Shown here piece after piece: positions 20,469-28,325 of a DNA stretch of 28,325 nucleotides. The stretch's first letter is position 1, and each line of letters opens with the position of its first letter. Source of the DNA: Cylindrotheca closterium (Eukaryota > Bacillariophyta > Bacillariophyceae > Bacillariales > Bacillariaceae); the NCBI GenBank assembly GCA_933822405.4, contig CAKOGP040001402.1, forward strand, positions 1-28,325, written 5' to 3'. Both the position numbers and the translations under genes were made by a program. The notes beneath the pieces were generated by a model. It was not told the origin of the DNA. It saw only the letters and a program-made list of their open reading frames with translations, and ran no database searches.

Positions 20469-22010
20469 ATGGTTCGGCAACGAAAAGTGTCAGACCAAGC
20501 TGACATAGAATGCCCAGGCACACCTAATGATGGTGTCAAGTAAGTGGATAAATCTGTGCATGTTAGATCAGAGATCCGATGATCCATTCTAAGCTCGGTC
20601 TTCCAGGAAGGTTATCGATGAAGAGTTGACAACGGTTAAACAACTATATTCGCCGCGAGAAGTTCAGGCAAACGGTGACAGAGGGGGGGGCTTTTTTTCT
20701 CGTGTAGTCTCTGACAACCCAGAATTTTTCGCGCAGGCTTTCAAATTCTCGTTGTGCTTCATTGGCTTGCAAGCGTAAGTTTATGTGTGCACCATGTTTA
20801 ACCTATGTTGTCAGTACTGCCGAGACGCTCCGTCGCCCACTCCATTATGACCGAGCTAACGCTGTTGCCTTTTTTCAGGTCCTATCTCACCTGGGGTTAC
20901 ATGCAGGAGCTTATCATGACAACAAAGTTCAATCCAACACAGAACGTTCCGAGTGGGCACTTTCCCTCTGCAGCGTTCTGTGTCTTCAGCAATCGTTTCC
21001 TCGCTGTAATCGTAGCGATATGCGCAGTGCGAATCAAACATGGAGCAGTTTTTGCCAACAATACTGCCCCCTTGTGGGCATTTACCCCTTGTGCTCTGAG
21101 CAACACGATGAGTAGTTGGAGTCAGTATGCTTCTTTGAAGTATGTCTCCTTTCCTTTGCAAACCGTTTTCAAAAGCTCCAAAATAATACCCGTAATGATG
21201 ATGGGAAAGGTACTGTAGATTCAAGTGACTCTACGAAAACAGTATGATTTCACTGCACTAACATTGCACATCCACAGTTCCTAAAAGGGACTAAGTACCC
21301 AGTTGGTCAATACATCGAAGCTGTTTGTATCACGACAGGTACGTTGGTTTGGAACGCGGTGGAAGACCATTTTTTGTTTATCGACTAAAAGTTAGAAAAC
21401 AATAGGTGTGGCAGTATTCTCATTCGCGTCGAAAAGCTCAAATAACGACACGACTACTGAGCTAATTGGATTAATGTTCCTATTGATGTACATCTCCTTC
21501 GATTCCTTCACATCACAATGGCAGGTGAGTCCTTCTTTTACAGCTCGCAAACAATGGCAAAGTGTTCTGAATGCTTCATTTGCCCTCTAGGATAAAATAT
21601 ACACGCAATACGGTCGCAGCAACGTTGATCCATATCAAATGATGTTGGGAGTCAACATATCTGCAATTTGCATCACTACTGCTGGGTTAATAATCACTGG
21701 GGATTTACCAATTGTGGCGGAATTTCTGAGGGCCAATCCAATAGTCTTTCGGTACAACCTTATCACTGCAATCACTTCAGCTTCAGGACAACTTTGTATC
21801 TTCTATACAATCAAGGAATTTGGACCAATTGTTTTTACCATCATCATGACAACACGACAAATGATTTCTATCTGCATTTCGGCTCTTGTCTTTGGGCATA
21901 CAATATCAGCCATCGCGCTTCTTGGAGCGGCTGTAGTGTTCTCCGTTATCTTCTATCAGATTCGGCGAAAATATTTTGCTCGTCTGGCAAAAAAGACGAC
22001 TGGCAACTGA
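20469..22010 (+). CDS. PAPS transporter, SLC35B2/3-like (nucleotide-sugar transporter family)
   Basis: Six exons, 20469-20539, 20607-20774, 20879-21209, 21278-21338, 21406-21524 and 21591-22010, give 389 aa. All five introns (66-104 bp) are GT-AG and keep one frame. The family exchanges cytosolic 3'-phosphoadenosine 5'-phosphosulfate into the Golgi lumen for sulfation. Signatures shared with animal PAPST1: SSWSQYASLKYVSFPLQ, KSSKIIPVMMMGK, YISFDSFTSQWQ, QMMLGVN, SGQLCIFYTIKEFGPIVFTIIMTTRQ and ALVFGHT. Around ten hydrophobic segments follow a hydrophilic ~70-residue N-terminus; the C-terminus is short and basic. Sulfated polysaccharides are common in diatoms, which fits. No targeting peptide is seen. 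A closely related nucleotide-sugar substrate is the main alternative. Confidence 0.88.
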
Positions 22011-22722
22011 ACACTACTGTAGACTGTGTGGTTATTCTTGCGCATCTTCTTTGATGGTGTGCATTGCGTTGCAAGGGAATGCTATATCTCATGGATGCTT
22101 TCAAAATTAGAATCCTCGCGATAAGAGGTTTCTCTCAGTCATCTGCCGCCTCTTAGATCTCGCAAGCAACTCTCCACGTTTGAACTAACTACAGTATGAT
22201 AATGTGTACTGGAGCAGTGGGACTCTCCCCCCAATAGTATACTTTCCGTACTTTTTCTGCGTTCAATTCACACAAGTACTTGTAGGAATTCCCACAAGTA
22301 CTTGTAGGAAAGTTTTACACGACGTTTCTGATTCGAGATTCCCTCTGAAAGGCAGTTTGAAGTTCTGTTCCATTGCCACCTGACTGTTACGTTTCTCATT
22401 AGTATTCCCGCCGGGAAGGAATCACAAGTGTTTGATAAAAATTCCTACAATTCCTACAGCAGTAGCCGTGGGATTTTCGGGAAAAAGCTGGAGTGGCCGG
22501 CGTTTTTTCACATGTTTTTGAAACAGCGCGTTAATTCACCGTTTTCGTTATTGTTCTTTAACTTGGGGGAAAGAAACTGCAAAGCCGAAATGAAAAGGGG
22601 GCGCTGTAGGAGATCTACCCGAACTTGCCAAGAAATATTACTTCCGGGTTTCCCTGAGCTCACACTCATTCACACCCGAAGCATAATCATCATTATCAGT
22701 ACTCAAATACTATTTTGCCAAA
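22011..22722. other. Intergenic region, about 700 bp
   Basis: No gene found. It contains two copies of a 22-bp unit with a CAAGTACTTG palindrome (listed separately) and a near-palindromic TTCCCGCCGGGAA at 22405-22417, which resembles an E2F-type TTCCCGCC site upstream of the EMC8/9 gene. The latter is a weak, unproven match. Confidence 0.4.
22271..22312 (+). repeat. 22-bp direct repeat with CAAGTACTTG palindrome
   Basis: CACAAGTACTTGTAGGAA occurs at 22271 and again at 22293, exactly 22 bp apart (about two helical turns). Each copy contains the perfect palindrome CAAGTACTTG. It lies about 430 bp upstream of the EMC8/9 start and 260 bp after the transporter stop. Confidence 0.7.
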
Positions 22723-23304
22723 ATGAGTGTAACTGTATCTCCAGAGGCCTACCGCACTATGATCGTGTTTGCCGCAAGTCATTGTACAAAGGCAGTGCAT
22801 GGAATTCTAGTTGGTTCAACCTCCGATGATAGGTTTGTTGTTCAGAATGCGTTTCCTATTTGCCATGAGACACCAACAAGACCGTTGGTTGATATTGCAG
22901 AAGCGCTGGTGGAAGCTATGCTTGCTGACGACAATAACTCAAACATCATTATTGGATGGTTCATGTCACCCGAAGTCTTATCGGATAGATCGTCTGGTCC
23001 TGTCGCAATGAGGGTTGCTTCAGTGTTGCCGAAAAATACTGAAAATGGGGTTTTGCTAGTGCTTCAAAACGAAGAAATCGGACAGCTGGCATCCAATGAA
23101 AAAATCATGGGAGCGGAGTGCATGCAAGGTTTTGGGAAAGACTTCGGGAAACAATGGACTCAAGCACTGGAGGTTTCGATTCTTGACCAAAAAAGCAGCA
23201 CCGAAAGGACAAGGAAGGACATAATCAGTGGAAGAAAAATAGAGGACCTCACTGATCACTGGCAAAACGGCGTATCAACGCCATGGCATCCTATAGTTAC
23301 ATAG
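22723..23304 (+). CDS. EMC8: ER membrane protein complex subunit 8/9
   Basis: A single exon of 193 aa from ATG 22723. EMC8/EMC9 (UPF0172) is a cytosolic subunit of the ER membrane complex, which inserts tail-anchored and multipass proteins. It has an MPN/JAMM fold without the metal-binding catalytic residues. Seen here: N-terminal VSPEAYRTMIVFAASH, AVHGILVG, the FPICHETPTRPLVDIAEAL strand-loop-helix, IIIGWFMSPE, and the C-terminal IEDLTDHWQN...TPWHP that parallels the family's ending. No signal peptide or membrane span, as expected. The length is close to the family's ~200. One gene serves for EMC8 and EMC9, as is usual outside vertebrates. Confidence 0.82.
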   Translation: MSVTVSPEAYRTMIVFAASHCTKAVHGILVGSTSDDRFVVQNAFPICHETPTRPLVDIAEALVEAMLADDNNSNIIIGWFMSPEVLSDRSSGPVAMRVASVLPKNTENGVLLVLQNEEIGQLASNEKIMGAECMQGFGKDFGKQWTQALEVSILDQKSSTERTRKDIISGRKIEDLTDHWQNGVSTPWHPIVT

Positions 23305-23354
23305 TTAGTTTGAACTCTGTAAAATGGTCTTCCCCCGCTACGAATCCGTTTCGA

Positions 23355-25405
23355 TCATAACGTAGAACCTTCGAGATCTTCATTCATCAGCTCCCTTGAG
23401 TTTGCACTCGTGAGTGAGACTTCCGACTGGAGAACCTTCACATGCACAGCTACATCCTGCACCACAATCTCTCCAACCCGAAGTTTTTCCATTGCTCGCT
23501 TGACGGACTGGTTTGTCTTGAAACGCAGTATTCCTGAACAGAAAAGTGAGAATAGGACAGCGAAACCCAGAACATCCCAGTTTCTTGAACTCACCGAAAT
23601 CACGCTTGTTTGGTGCAACTGCAGCTTCTGATATTTGCCCAAACTCACAAAATGTGTCGATCATATCCCGTGCTGAAACGTTTTTCCTCATACCAGTAAC
23701 AATAAGAGTTGTCACTGGAATCTCAGAAGCCAATTGCAATCCAAGCAGTGCAGCACATTCATGAATTGTTCGAGATGCATCGTCCGGACCAAGAACCCCC
23801 TGCCGCACACTTGCGACCATTTTGTTCAACGTTTCCTGCATGAAACCTCGTCTGCGAAAAGGACATGAGATAAAAGTGAAATTCAAAGTGAACACTCAAG
23901 ATATATACTCACTTTTCTTGAAGAGTTGCATGCTCCTTTCGCTTCAGCCAGTCAGTCACTTCCCCCAGTGCACTCGCTTCGATTTCTGCCCCTGTCAGCT
24001 TCCCATTGCCGCCCCATAAAAGTTCTCTTGGGTCAACATTGTCGTCGTCGTCGATTAAGGCTCTAGTCAAAGCTTGGCTCATCATGCTATCGAACCCGGT
24101 CAGATTGCCTTCGACATCAGCTCGCATTCGTTCTAGGTGCGGATCTTTGTATTGGTCAAACTCATCTGCAAGAACATGCGTCGGATCAGCTTCGTCATGA
24201 GAATCGCCGTCCATCGAGTTGCCAGCCGACAGTAGAGATTGGCCTGATATTAAAGATTCGTTCAGCAAATCAACTTCATCATCTCCTTTTACCAATGAGT
24301 GAGTTCCAGCAAAGTCGTTGCTATTAATACCAGACAGGTGACCCTCTGTTGGAAGACTGTATGGCGGCTGCTGTAGTACTCCGTCTTTTCTTTGCGCTGT
24401 ATTTGACCGAAACTGTCGGTCGCGATCCAAAGTTCTCTTACGACAGTAGATCAGTAACCCCACCAAGACAATCGAGCCAGCGATCACTACCGATACGACG
24501 ATTACAATAGTTTCAGTTGATGGCCCATCTTGATTTAATTCTGCTTGAGGCGATGTGGTAGGCGCAGAGGACAAATCTGTGGGTAATACACTAGGGATGG
24601 CTGTCGGATTGAAGGAAGGTTGCAAGCTTGGTGGGCTTGATAGTGAAGGCAGCGGTGTTGGCATGGCTGTAGGAATTGGCCCAGGGGCAACTGTAGGTTC
24701 TGTTGTAATGACGACAAATCTTTGTGCTTGTTGTGCTTGTGTGACATTAAGACCAAGAGTCTGCATTTTGCTCACAATGGTATCGTTGTTGCGGTTGATA
24801 TATTGTTGGAAGAAAATGGGGTAATCTGTCACATTTATGTAAACCGAGCTGTATGTCATTTCAAAATCGACATCGACAAACTCGACTTGCTGCAAGCTTC
24901 TTCGCAGCGAATTCCTAGATGTTTTCTCCAACAGAAACCGTCTGTTTATCTTTGGACCTGGTACTTGATCTGTCACATTGCATTTTGATACAACTCGAAG
25001 TTCGACATCGGGATGATCGGTGGCAAAATTCGCCGTTGATCCAATATACAGCGACTCGATAAAACCCAGTTCGGTCGGAAAAAATTTCCTCCCATTGCCA
25101 ACAATAAACCTTTGCCGAAAGCTGGCACTTGAAACAACCTCATTTGCAAAAGTTGGCTCCGGAGTTGGATACTCTGACGGCAAGTCAGAGGGGGGGAAGG
25201 ACAACGAAGGAGATGGAGATGGAACGTCTGAAGCTGATGGGAAATTGGATGGTGCACCTGATGATGAAATGGGTGCAAATGTTGTGGAAATTGTCGGTTG
25301 AATGGTGGGTTCGATTGAAATTTCGTCTGCAGAAACGTTTTGAAGCAAAACATATGCAAATAGTAGGAGAGGCGCACGACTCCATAGAAGCAGGCTCGCA
25401 ATCAT
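23355..25405 (-). CDS. Single-pass membrane protein with a cytosolic C-terminal RRM
   Basis: Three exons, 25405-23913, 23851-23595 and 23533-23355, give 642 aa; both introns are 61 bp, GT-AG, and keep the frame. ATG 25405 opens a signal peptide (SLLLWSRAPLLLFAYVLLQ). Residues ~30-85 and ~245-295 are Ser/Pro/Thr-rich linkers flanking a ~150-residue extracellular domain. A membrane span lies at about 298-322 (IVIVVSVVIAGSIVLVGLL), followed by Arg/Lys. The cytosolic part has acidic stretches, MMSQALTRALIDDDD, a conserved helix RGFMQETLNKMVASVRQG, and an RRM-like fold at about 543-615: TTLIVTGMRKNVSARDMIDTF, GQISEAAV, then FGILRFKTNQSVKRAM where RNP1 would be. I recall related diatom proteins with this architecture, of unknown function. 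RNA binding is inferred from fold only; RNP1 is divergent. Confidence 0.75.
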
Positions 25406-25735
25406 AATTTGGTGAAAGGAACCTCTGCAGATGTTTACCACGGGTTGTTTTTACTCTTGGACAGGTGCATTGAATATCTTGAATTGTTTTGCCAGTTTTC
25501 AATTTCAATTTCGAAGATGCAATTTGCAACGAGCAAGCAGGAGTTGAGTCGTTGTCAAGAACAGCGGACAGCGGGCCCAGTTCAAAAAAAGCAGGTCGAC
25601 CGACCTTCGACCGGAATAATGACGATCCGATATCATGACACATCCAGAATGAAGACGTGACATTTTTGAAAACACACCTACCGGTATTCGCCCACACGCC
25701 TTCATAGAATTAGCCTTGTCATTCATTGAAAAAAG
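25406..25735. other. Divergent promoter region, 330 bp
   Basis: The space between the membrane-RRM gene (minus) and the TPM-domain gene (plus). It contains a small cluster of CGACC words (GGTCGACCGACCTTCGACCGG spans about 25594-25614) but no element I can assign. Confidence 0.4.
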
Positions 25736-26558
25736 ATGAAAGTTCTACGACGTACTCTACTTGTTGGATGTATAGCATTTGCTGCTGCTTTTGCGGGTGA
25801 GACTACGAATGGTCAGCACTGCCGAAGAAAGATACTACAAGGAGCTATAGGATTTGCAGCTGGTGTTGCTGTTGCGCCTCCAGCGTTTGCAAGACTCGAA
25901 TCTGTAAATCGACCAGATTTATTGCCAGCAGAGGACAATTTGCATGTAATACAGACCGAAAAGTTCTTGACCAATGGTCAAGTGCGACGCATGGAGCAGC
26001 TATTGGTCCAACTGGAGCGTGAAACAGGATTCCGGATTTACGTTCTGTGCCAAAACTACCCCTTGACTCCAGGGTTAGCAATCAGAGACTATTGGGACTT
26101 GGGCAAGGAGGGACAGAAGGATGACAAATATGTTGTCCTCATTGCTGATCAATTTGGTGGGCGGTACGTAGATTTTTCAATTTGAACCCAACTGGAATAT
26201 CTGACAACTCATGCTTTCCCTATTGTTGTTCTTTTACATTGTATTGATACCTGACACAGAGGTATGTAGAATTTTTATTGTGATGCGGTTTCTTTTCTTT
26301 CTGTTTTTCACATCTTTTATTGCTCTAGGAAACGTGTTGAATTTCAACGTCGGAGAAGGTGTGAAGTTGGCTTTGCCAAATGTCTTCTGGACTCGTTTGA
26401 GTGGAAAATTTGGGACAACCTTTTATGTCCGCGACAATGGTATTGATTTGTCCATCACTAACGCCATTGAATCCATTGCATTCTGTCTCAGATCCACGGA
26501 CTACTGCCTTTCGCCGCCAGATGAGGCGCAGAGTTTTCGAGGTCTCGGTTTCAACTAA
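25736..26558 (+). CDS. Predicted thylakoid-lumen TPM-domain protein
   Basis: The N-terminus is bipartite. MKVLRRTLLVGCIAFAA then AFAG is a signal peptide with the diatom plastid cleavage pattern; RRKILQGAIGFAAGVAVAP...AFA is a twin-arginine-type lumen signal. The mature domain (from about RLESVNRP) resembles the TPM/Psb32/TLP18.3 family: LTNGQVRRMEQLLVQLERETGFRIYVL, DDKYVVLIAD, NVLNFNVGEG and LPNVFWTRLSGKFGTTFYV. These proteins are linked to photosystem II repair; some have phosphatase activity. The splice is ambiguous. A single 172-bp intron (26157-26328, donor GTGGGC) gives 216 aa. Alternatively two introns of typical size (26164-26259 and 26262-26328) flank a 2-nt exon AG, giving 219 aa. 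Both keep the frame. An ordinary GTACGT-to-CTCTAG splice alone does not. Confidence 0.8.
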
Positions 26559-26600
26559 CACCCAGTGAAAGTAAAAGCTAACATTCAATAGATGGCAGAC

Positions 26601-26800
26601 AATAATAATATCTTAAAACATTAATTGGTTAAATGCTATGTAATGCATACAATTGCCGGTGGAAATTCAGCTGAAAAGGTTAAGTACTGTGGAGCGGTGA
26701 GTCAACGACAAGTTTGAACCATGAGCGGCATCTGTATAACAGAAGTTGCTCTAGTCAAGACCATGAAGGTCGAGGCTCTTCCCGTGGCGTGGCAAGGCAA
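26601..26800 (+). repeat. Diverged direct repeat, copy 1
   Basis: About 200 bp matching 27082-27285 in the same orientation, offset by about 480 bp. Similarity is strong in the core (26652-26757) and weaker on both sides (AATAATAA...ACATTAAT on the left, CTTCCCGTGGCGTGGC against CTCCCGCGACGTGGC on the right). Confidence 0.7.
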
Positions 26801-26911
26801 TTTGGGGTGTTGCTTCCATGAAATGGGGTTAGGGGGCTTGTTTAGAGTGAAAGAATTGGTGAAGAGTGCGATGTTGGGGAGCAAGGCACGCCGGTAAGCG
26901 GTGCGCTCCAT
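26601..26911 (-). mobile_element. 3' end fragment of a non-LTR-like element, diverged copy
   Basis: Minus-strand remnant whose coding tail (ERTAYRRALLPNIALF, just before a Pro/Lys-rich end) and downstream ~200 bp resemble the 3' end of the element at 27082-28325. The best-matching block, 26652-26757, shares words such as ATTGCCGGTG, GCGGTGAGTCAAC, AAGTTTGAACCATG and GAAGTTGCT with 27131-27242. No further domain survives. Confidence 0.5.
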
Positions 26912-27081
26912 CTGCTCTGTAGTCAGAAGACATTTTTAGTTTTTTATATAAACCAGCTCTCCTGGGGGAGGGAAAATTGGTATAGCTGATTCTTGTACCT
27001 GTACTGTACCAGTACCAGTTTTTGAATGCAGCTTACCGTTCAACGGTCCGTCTGCCACTCAGCCCTACAAAAAAGTGCAAA

Positions 27082-27285
27082 AATAATAACTGAGACATTA
27101 ATCGTTAATATGCTACTCTATGGGCATTTGATTGCCGGTGAAATATTCGGCTGTAAAGGTCAAGTACTGTGAAGCGGTGAGTCAACAACAAGTTTGAACC
27201 ATGTGAGGCATCTGTATTTTTGAACAGAAGTTGCTCAAGTCTCCCAAAGGGGTAAAGACTTCTCCCGCGACGTGGCGGGGTGAAT
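27082..27285 (+). repeat. Diverged direct repeat, copy 2
   Basis: Partner of 26601-26800. It sits directly downstream (on the minus strand) of the stop codon of the element-encoded frame at 27317, so it corresponds to that element's 3' untranslated tail. Confidence 0.7.
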
Positions 27286-27316
27286 TCGGGGCATGTAAGG
27301 TCCCGCGAAAAGTTGG

Positions 27317-28325
27317 TCAGGGTACAGGGGAGAAAATAGTCCGCAGACTGCGGCGTTGTGCTTTCATGGAGCGACGGAAATCTCTGCGTTCCTGACAAAG
27401 CAACTTAAGCCACTCTTCCTTGTCTACCAATGACTTGCGAAGGACTCGTCGACGGCATGTTAGCATCGGTCGAATTTCCTTAGGCAAGTCATCGGGACCC
27501 ATATCAAACTGTGAGTGAATCCCCTCATTGACAGTACTATGACGTTCACGTAATTGGACGTTATCATCCGAATGTTGAACGGAGTTCCGTTGCTCCCACA
27601 TGTAGAAGCCGATCAATACCAGCTGTTGTGAGAGGCGGGACGCCCAAAGAGAGACAGATCGTCGACATCTTATCTTGTCATAATATTGTTGTTGGAGTGG
27701 AAGCCAAGACGAAGCGATGCGTCCCTCCAAAAGGCCTTGAGACCCAATCACCTGCTGAGCCAAGAAGGCCGGCTGAACCGAAGAGGAGATGGGCCTTGGG
27801 GGAAATGAAGGAGGTGTGCGGACGCCCTGAAGAAGCTGTAGGATCGCTATTTTGATGGAAGGGCCTGTCAGTTGCAGGTCTAGCCACGCGGAGAAGGCTG
27901 CAGTGCGACGATCCCATTCAGCTGTTGCCAAAGCAGCGCGGCAGCGGGGAATATGCAGATGATCCTCGAAGTCGCCGCAGCGTGGGCAGGCTGCTGATGT
28001 CTCCAGACCCCATAGAACTTTAAATTTGCCTGTGCCGCACATGCCCACACAATGTTTAGTAGACCACCTTTGTAGTCCTGCAGGAAGAGATCGCATGGCC
28101 CGACCCATTGTGTCCCAGGCAATCTCAGACTCGGCTTCAGCGGAGATAGTACCTTTGTCCCTCCAGTGGGAGCGTAGGGCCGGAAGAGTCACACAACTGG
28201 GGATCAAGGCGTGACTGTTTGGTGTCGGCCACGTACAGTGCCGCAAGTTCAGTGAAAAAACGAGGGTTGGGGGCTATAAGATGATTGGCCGTCTCAAGTT
28301 CCTTACGGTACTCCACCGCCATACC
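27317..28325 (-). pseudogene. C-terminal part of a non-LTR retroelement-like ORF, truncated by the window
   Basis: A minus-strand frame from 28246 to 27317 (309 codons) plus an upstream piece in another frame (28322-28137, EYRKELETANH...FFTELAALYV). Both look coding, implying a frameshift between about 28140 and 28260, possibly at the T6 run near 28256. A CxxC-x5-HxH-x3-C-like cluster, CPRCGDFEDHLHIPRC, about residue 85, resembles the zinc-binding region at the C-terminus of some LINE ORF2 proteins (zf-RVT-like). It is followed by Trp/Arg-rich helices (ISSSVQ..., YDKIRCRRSVSLWASRL, FYMWEQRNSVQHSDD, EEWLKLLCQERRDFR). I recall this arrangement as a multicopy diatom protein. The reverse transcriptase, if present, would lie beyond the right edge. 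A non-mobile multicopy gene is the alternative. Confidence 0.5.

Noticed and set aside
22405..22417. E2F-like TTCCCGCCGGGAA as a regulatory feature of its own
   Set aside because: A single short match about 300 bp from the gene, without conservation data; mentioned only in the intergenic entry.
23851..25405. Treating the RRM region (23355-23895) as a separate small gene
   Set aside because: The 61-bp intron 23852-23912 joins it in frame to the membrane protein, and the separate frame would start in intron sequence.
26164..26328. A simple GTACGT (26164) to CTCTAG (26328) intron in the TPM gene
   Set aside because: It shifts the frame and destroys the conserved NVLNFNVGEG; only the 26157 donor or the two-intron model keeps it.

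Overview
The window looks like nuclear DNA of a diatom, probably a pennate one; this is inference, and no species can be named. The evidence is: short GT-AG introns (mostly 60-104 bp), plastid signal peptides with diatom-style A-F cleavage sites (FSA|AFVP at 18.1 kb, FAA|AFAG at 25.8 kb), a diatom-type Ser/Pro/Thr-rich membrane protein, a Ty3/gypsy element, a copia-like LTR and non-LTR retroelement relics. No tRNA, rRNA or CRISPR array was seen.

Layout. 0.1-2.7 kb: a decayed Ty3/gypsy pol fragment (minus strand), split by a 443-bp LTR-like insertion with a 5-bp target duplication. 2.7-2.9 kb: GTACC-rich DNA. 2.9-3.6 kb: a hypothetical gene, tail to tail with a homoserine O-acyltransferase (metX, 3.6-5.0 kb, minus). 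5.0-6.1 kb: no gene recognised. 6.1-10.1 kb: an RRP12-like ribosome-biogenesis gene with three exons. 10.36-13.0 kb: a truncated, nearly identical inverted copy of the first two thirds of that gene, with its intron. 13.1-15.7 kb and 15.8-17.3 kb: two minus-strand genes of unknown function. 18.1-19.4 kb: a predicted plastid UMP/CMP-kinase-like protein fused to a CaMKII-association-type domain. 19.4-20.2 kb: a secreted unknown. 20.5-22.0 kb: a PAPS transporter (SLC35B2-like) with six exons. 22.7-23.3 kb: EMC8/9. 23.4-25.4 kb: a membrane protein with a cytosolic C-terminal RRM. 25.7-26.6 kb: a predicted thylakoid-lumen TPM-domain protein. 26.6-28.3 kb: two related 3' ends of non-LTR-like elements in the same orientation.

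The genes are not an operon. They cover ordinary housekeeping roles: ribosome assembly, methionine or sulfur metabolism, sulfate-donor transport, ER membrane insertion, nucleotide metabolism and plastid lumen. The parts most worth a second look are the RRP12 inverted duplication (possible long hairpin RNA and a gene-conversion signature), the kinase/CaMKII-AD fusion, the membrane-tethered RRM protein and a possible 2-nt micro-exon in the TPM gene. Exon joins were deduced by hand from reading frame, splice consensus and family similarity, without transcripts.
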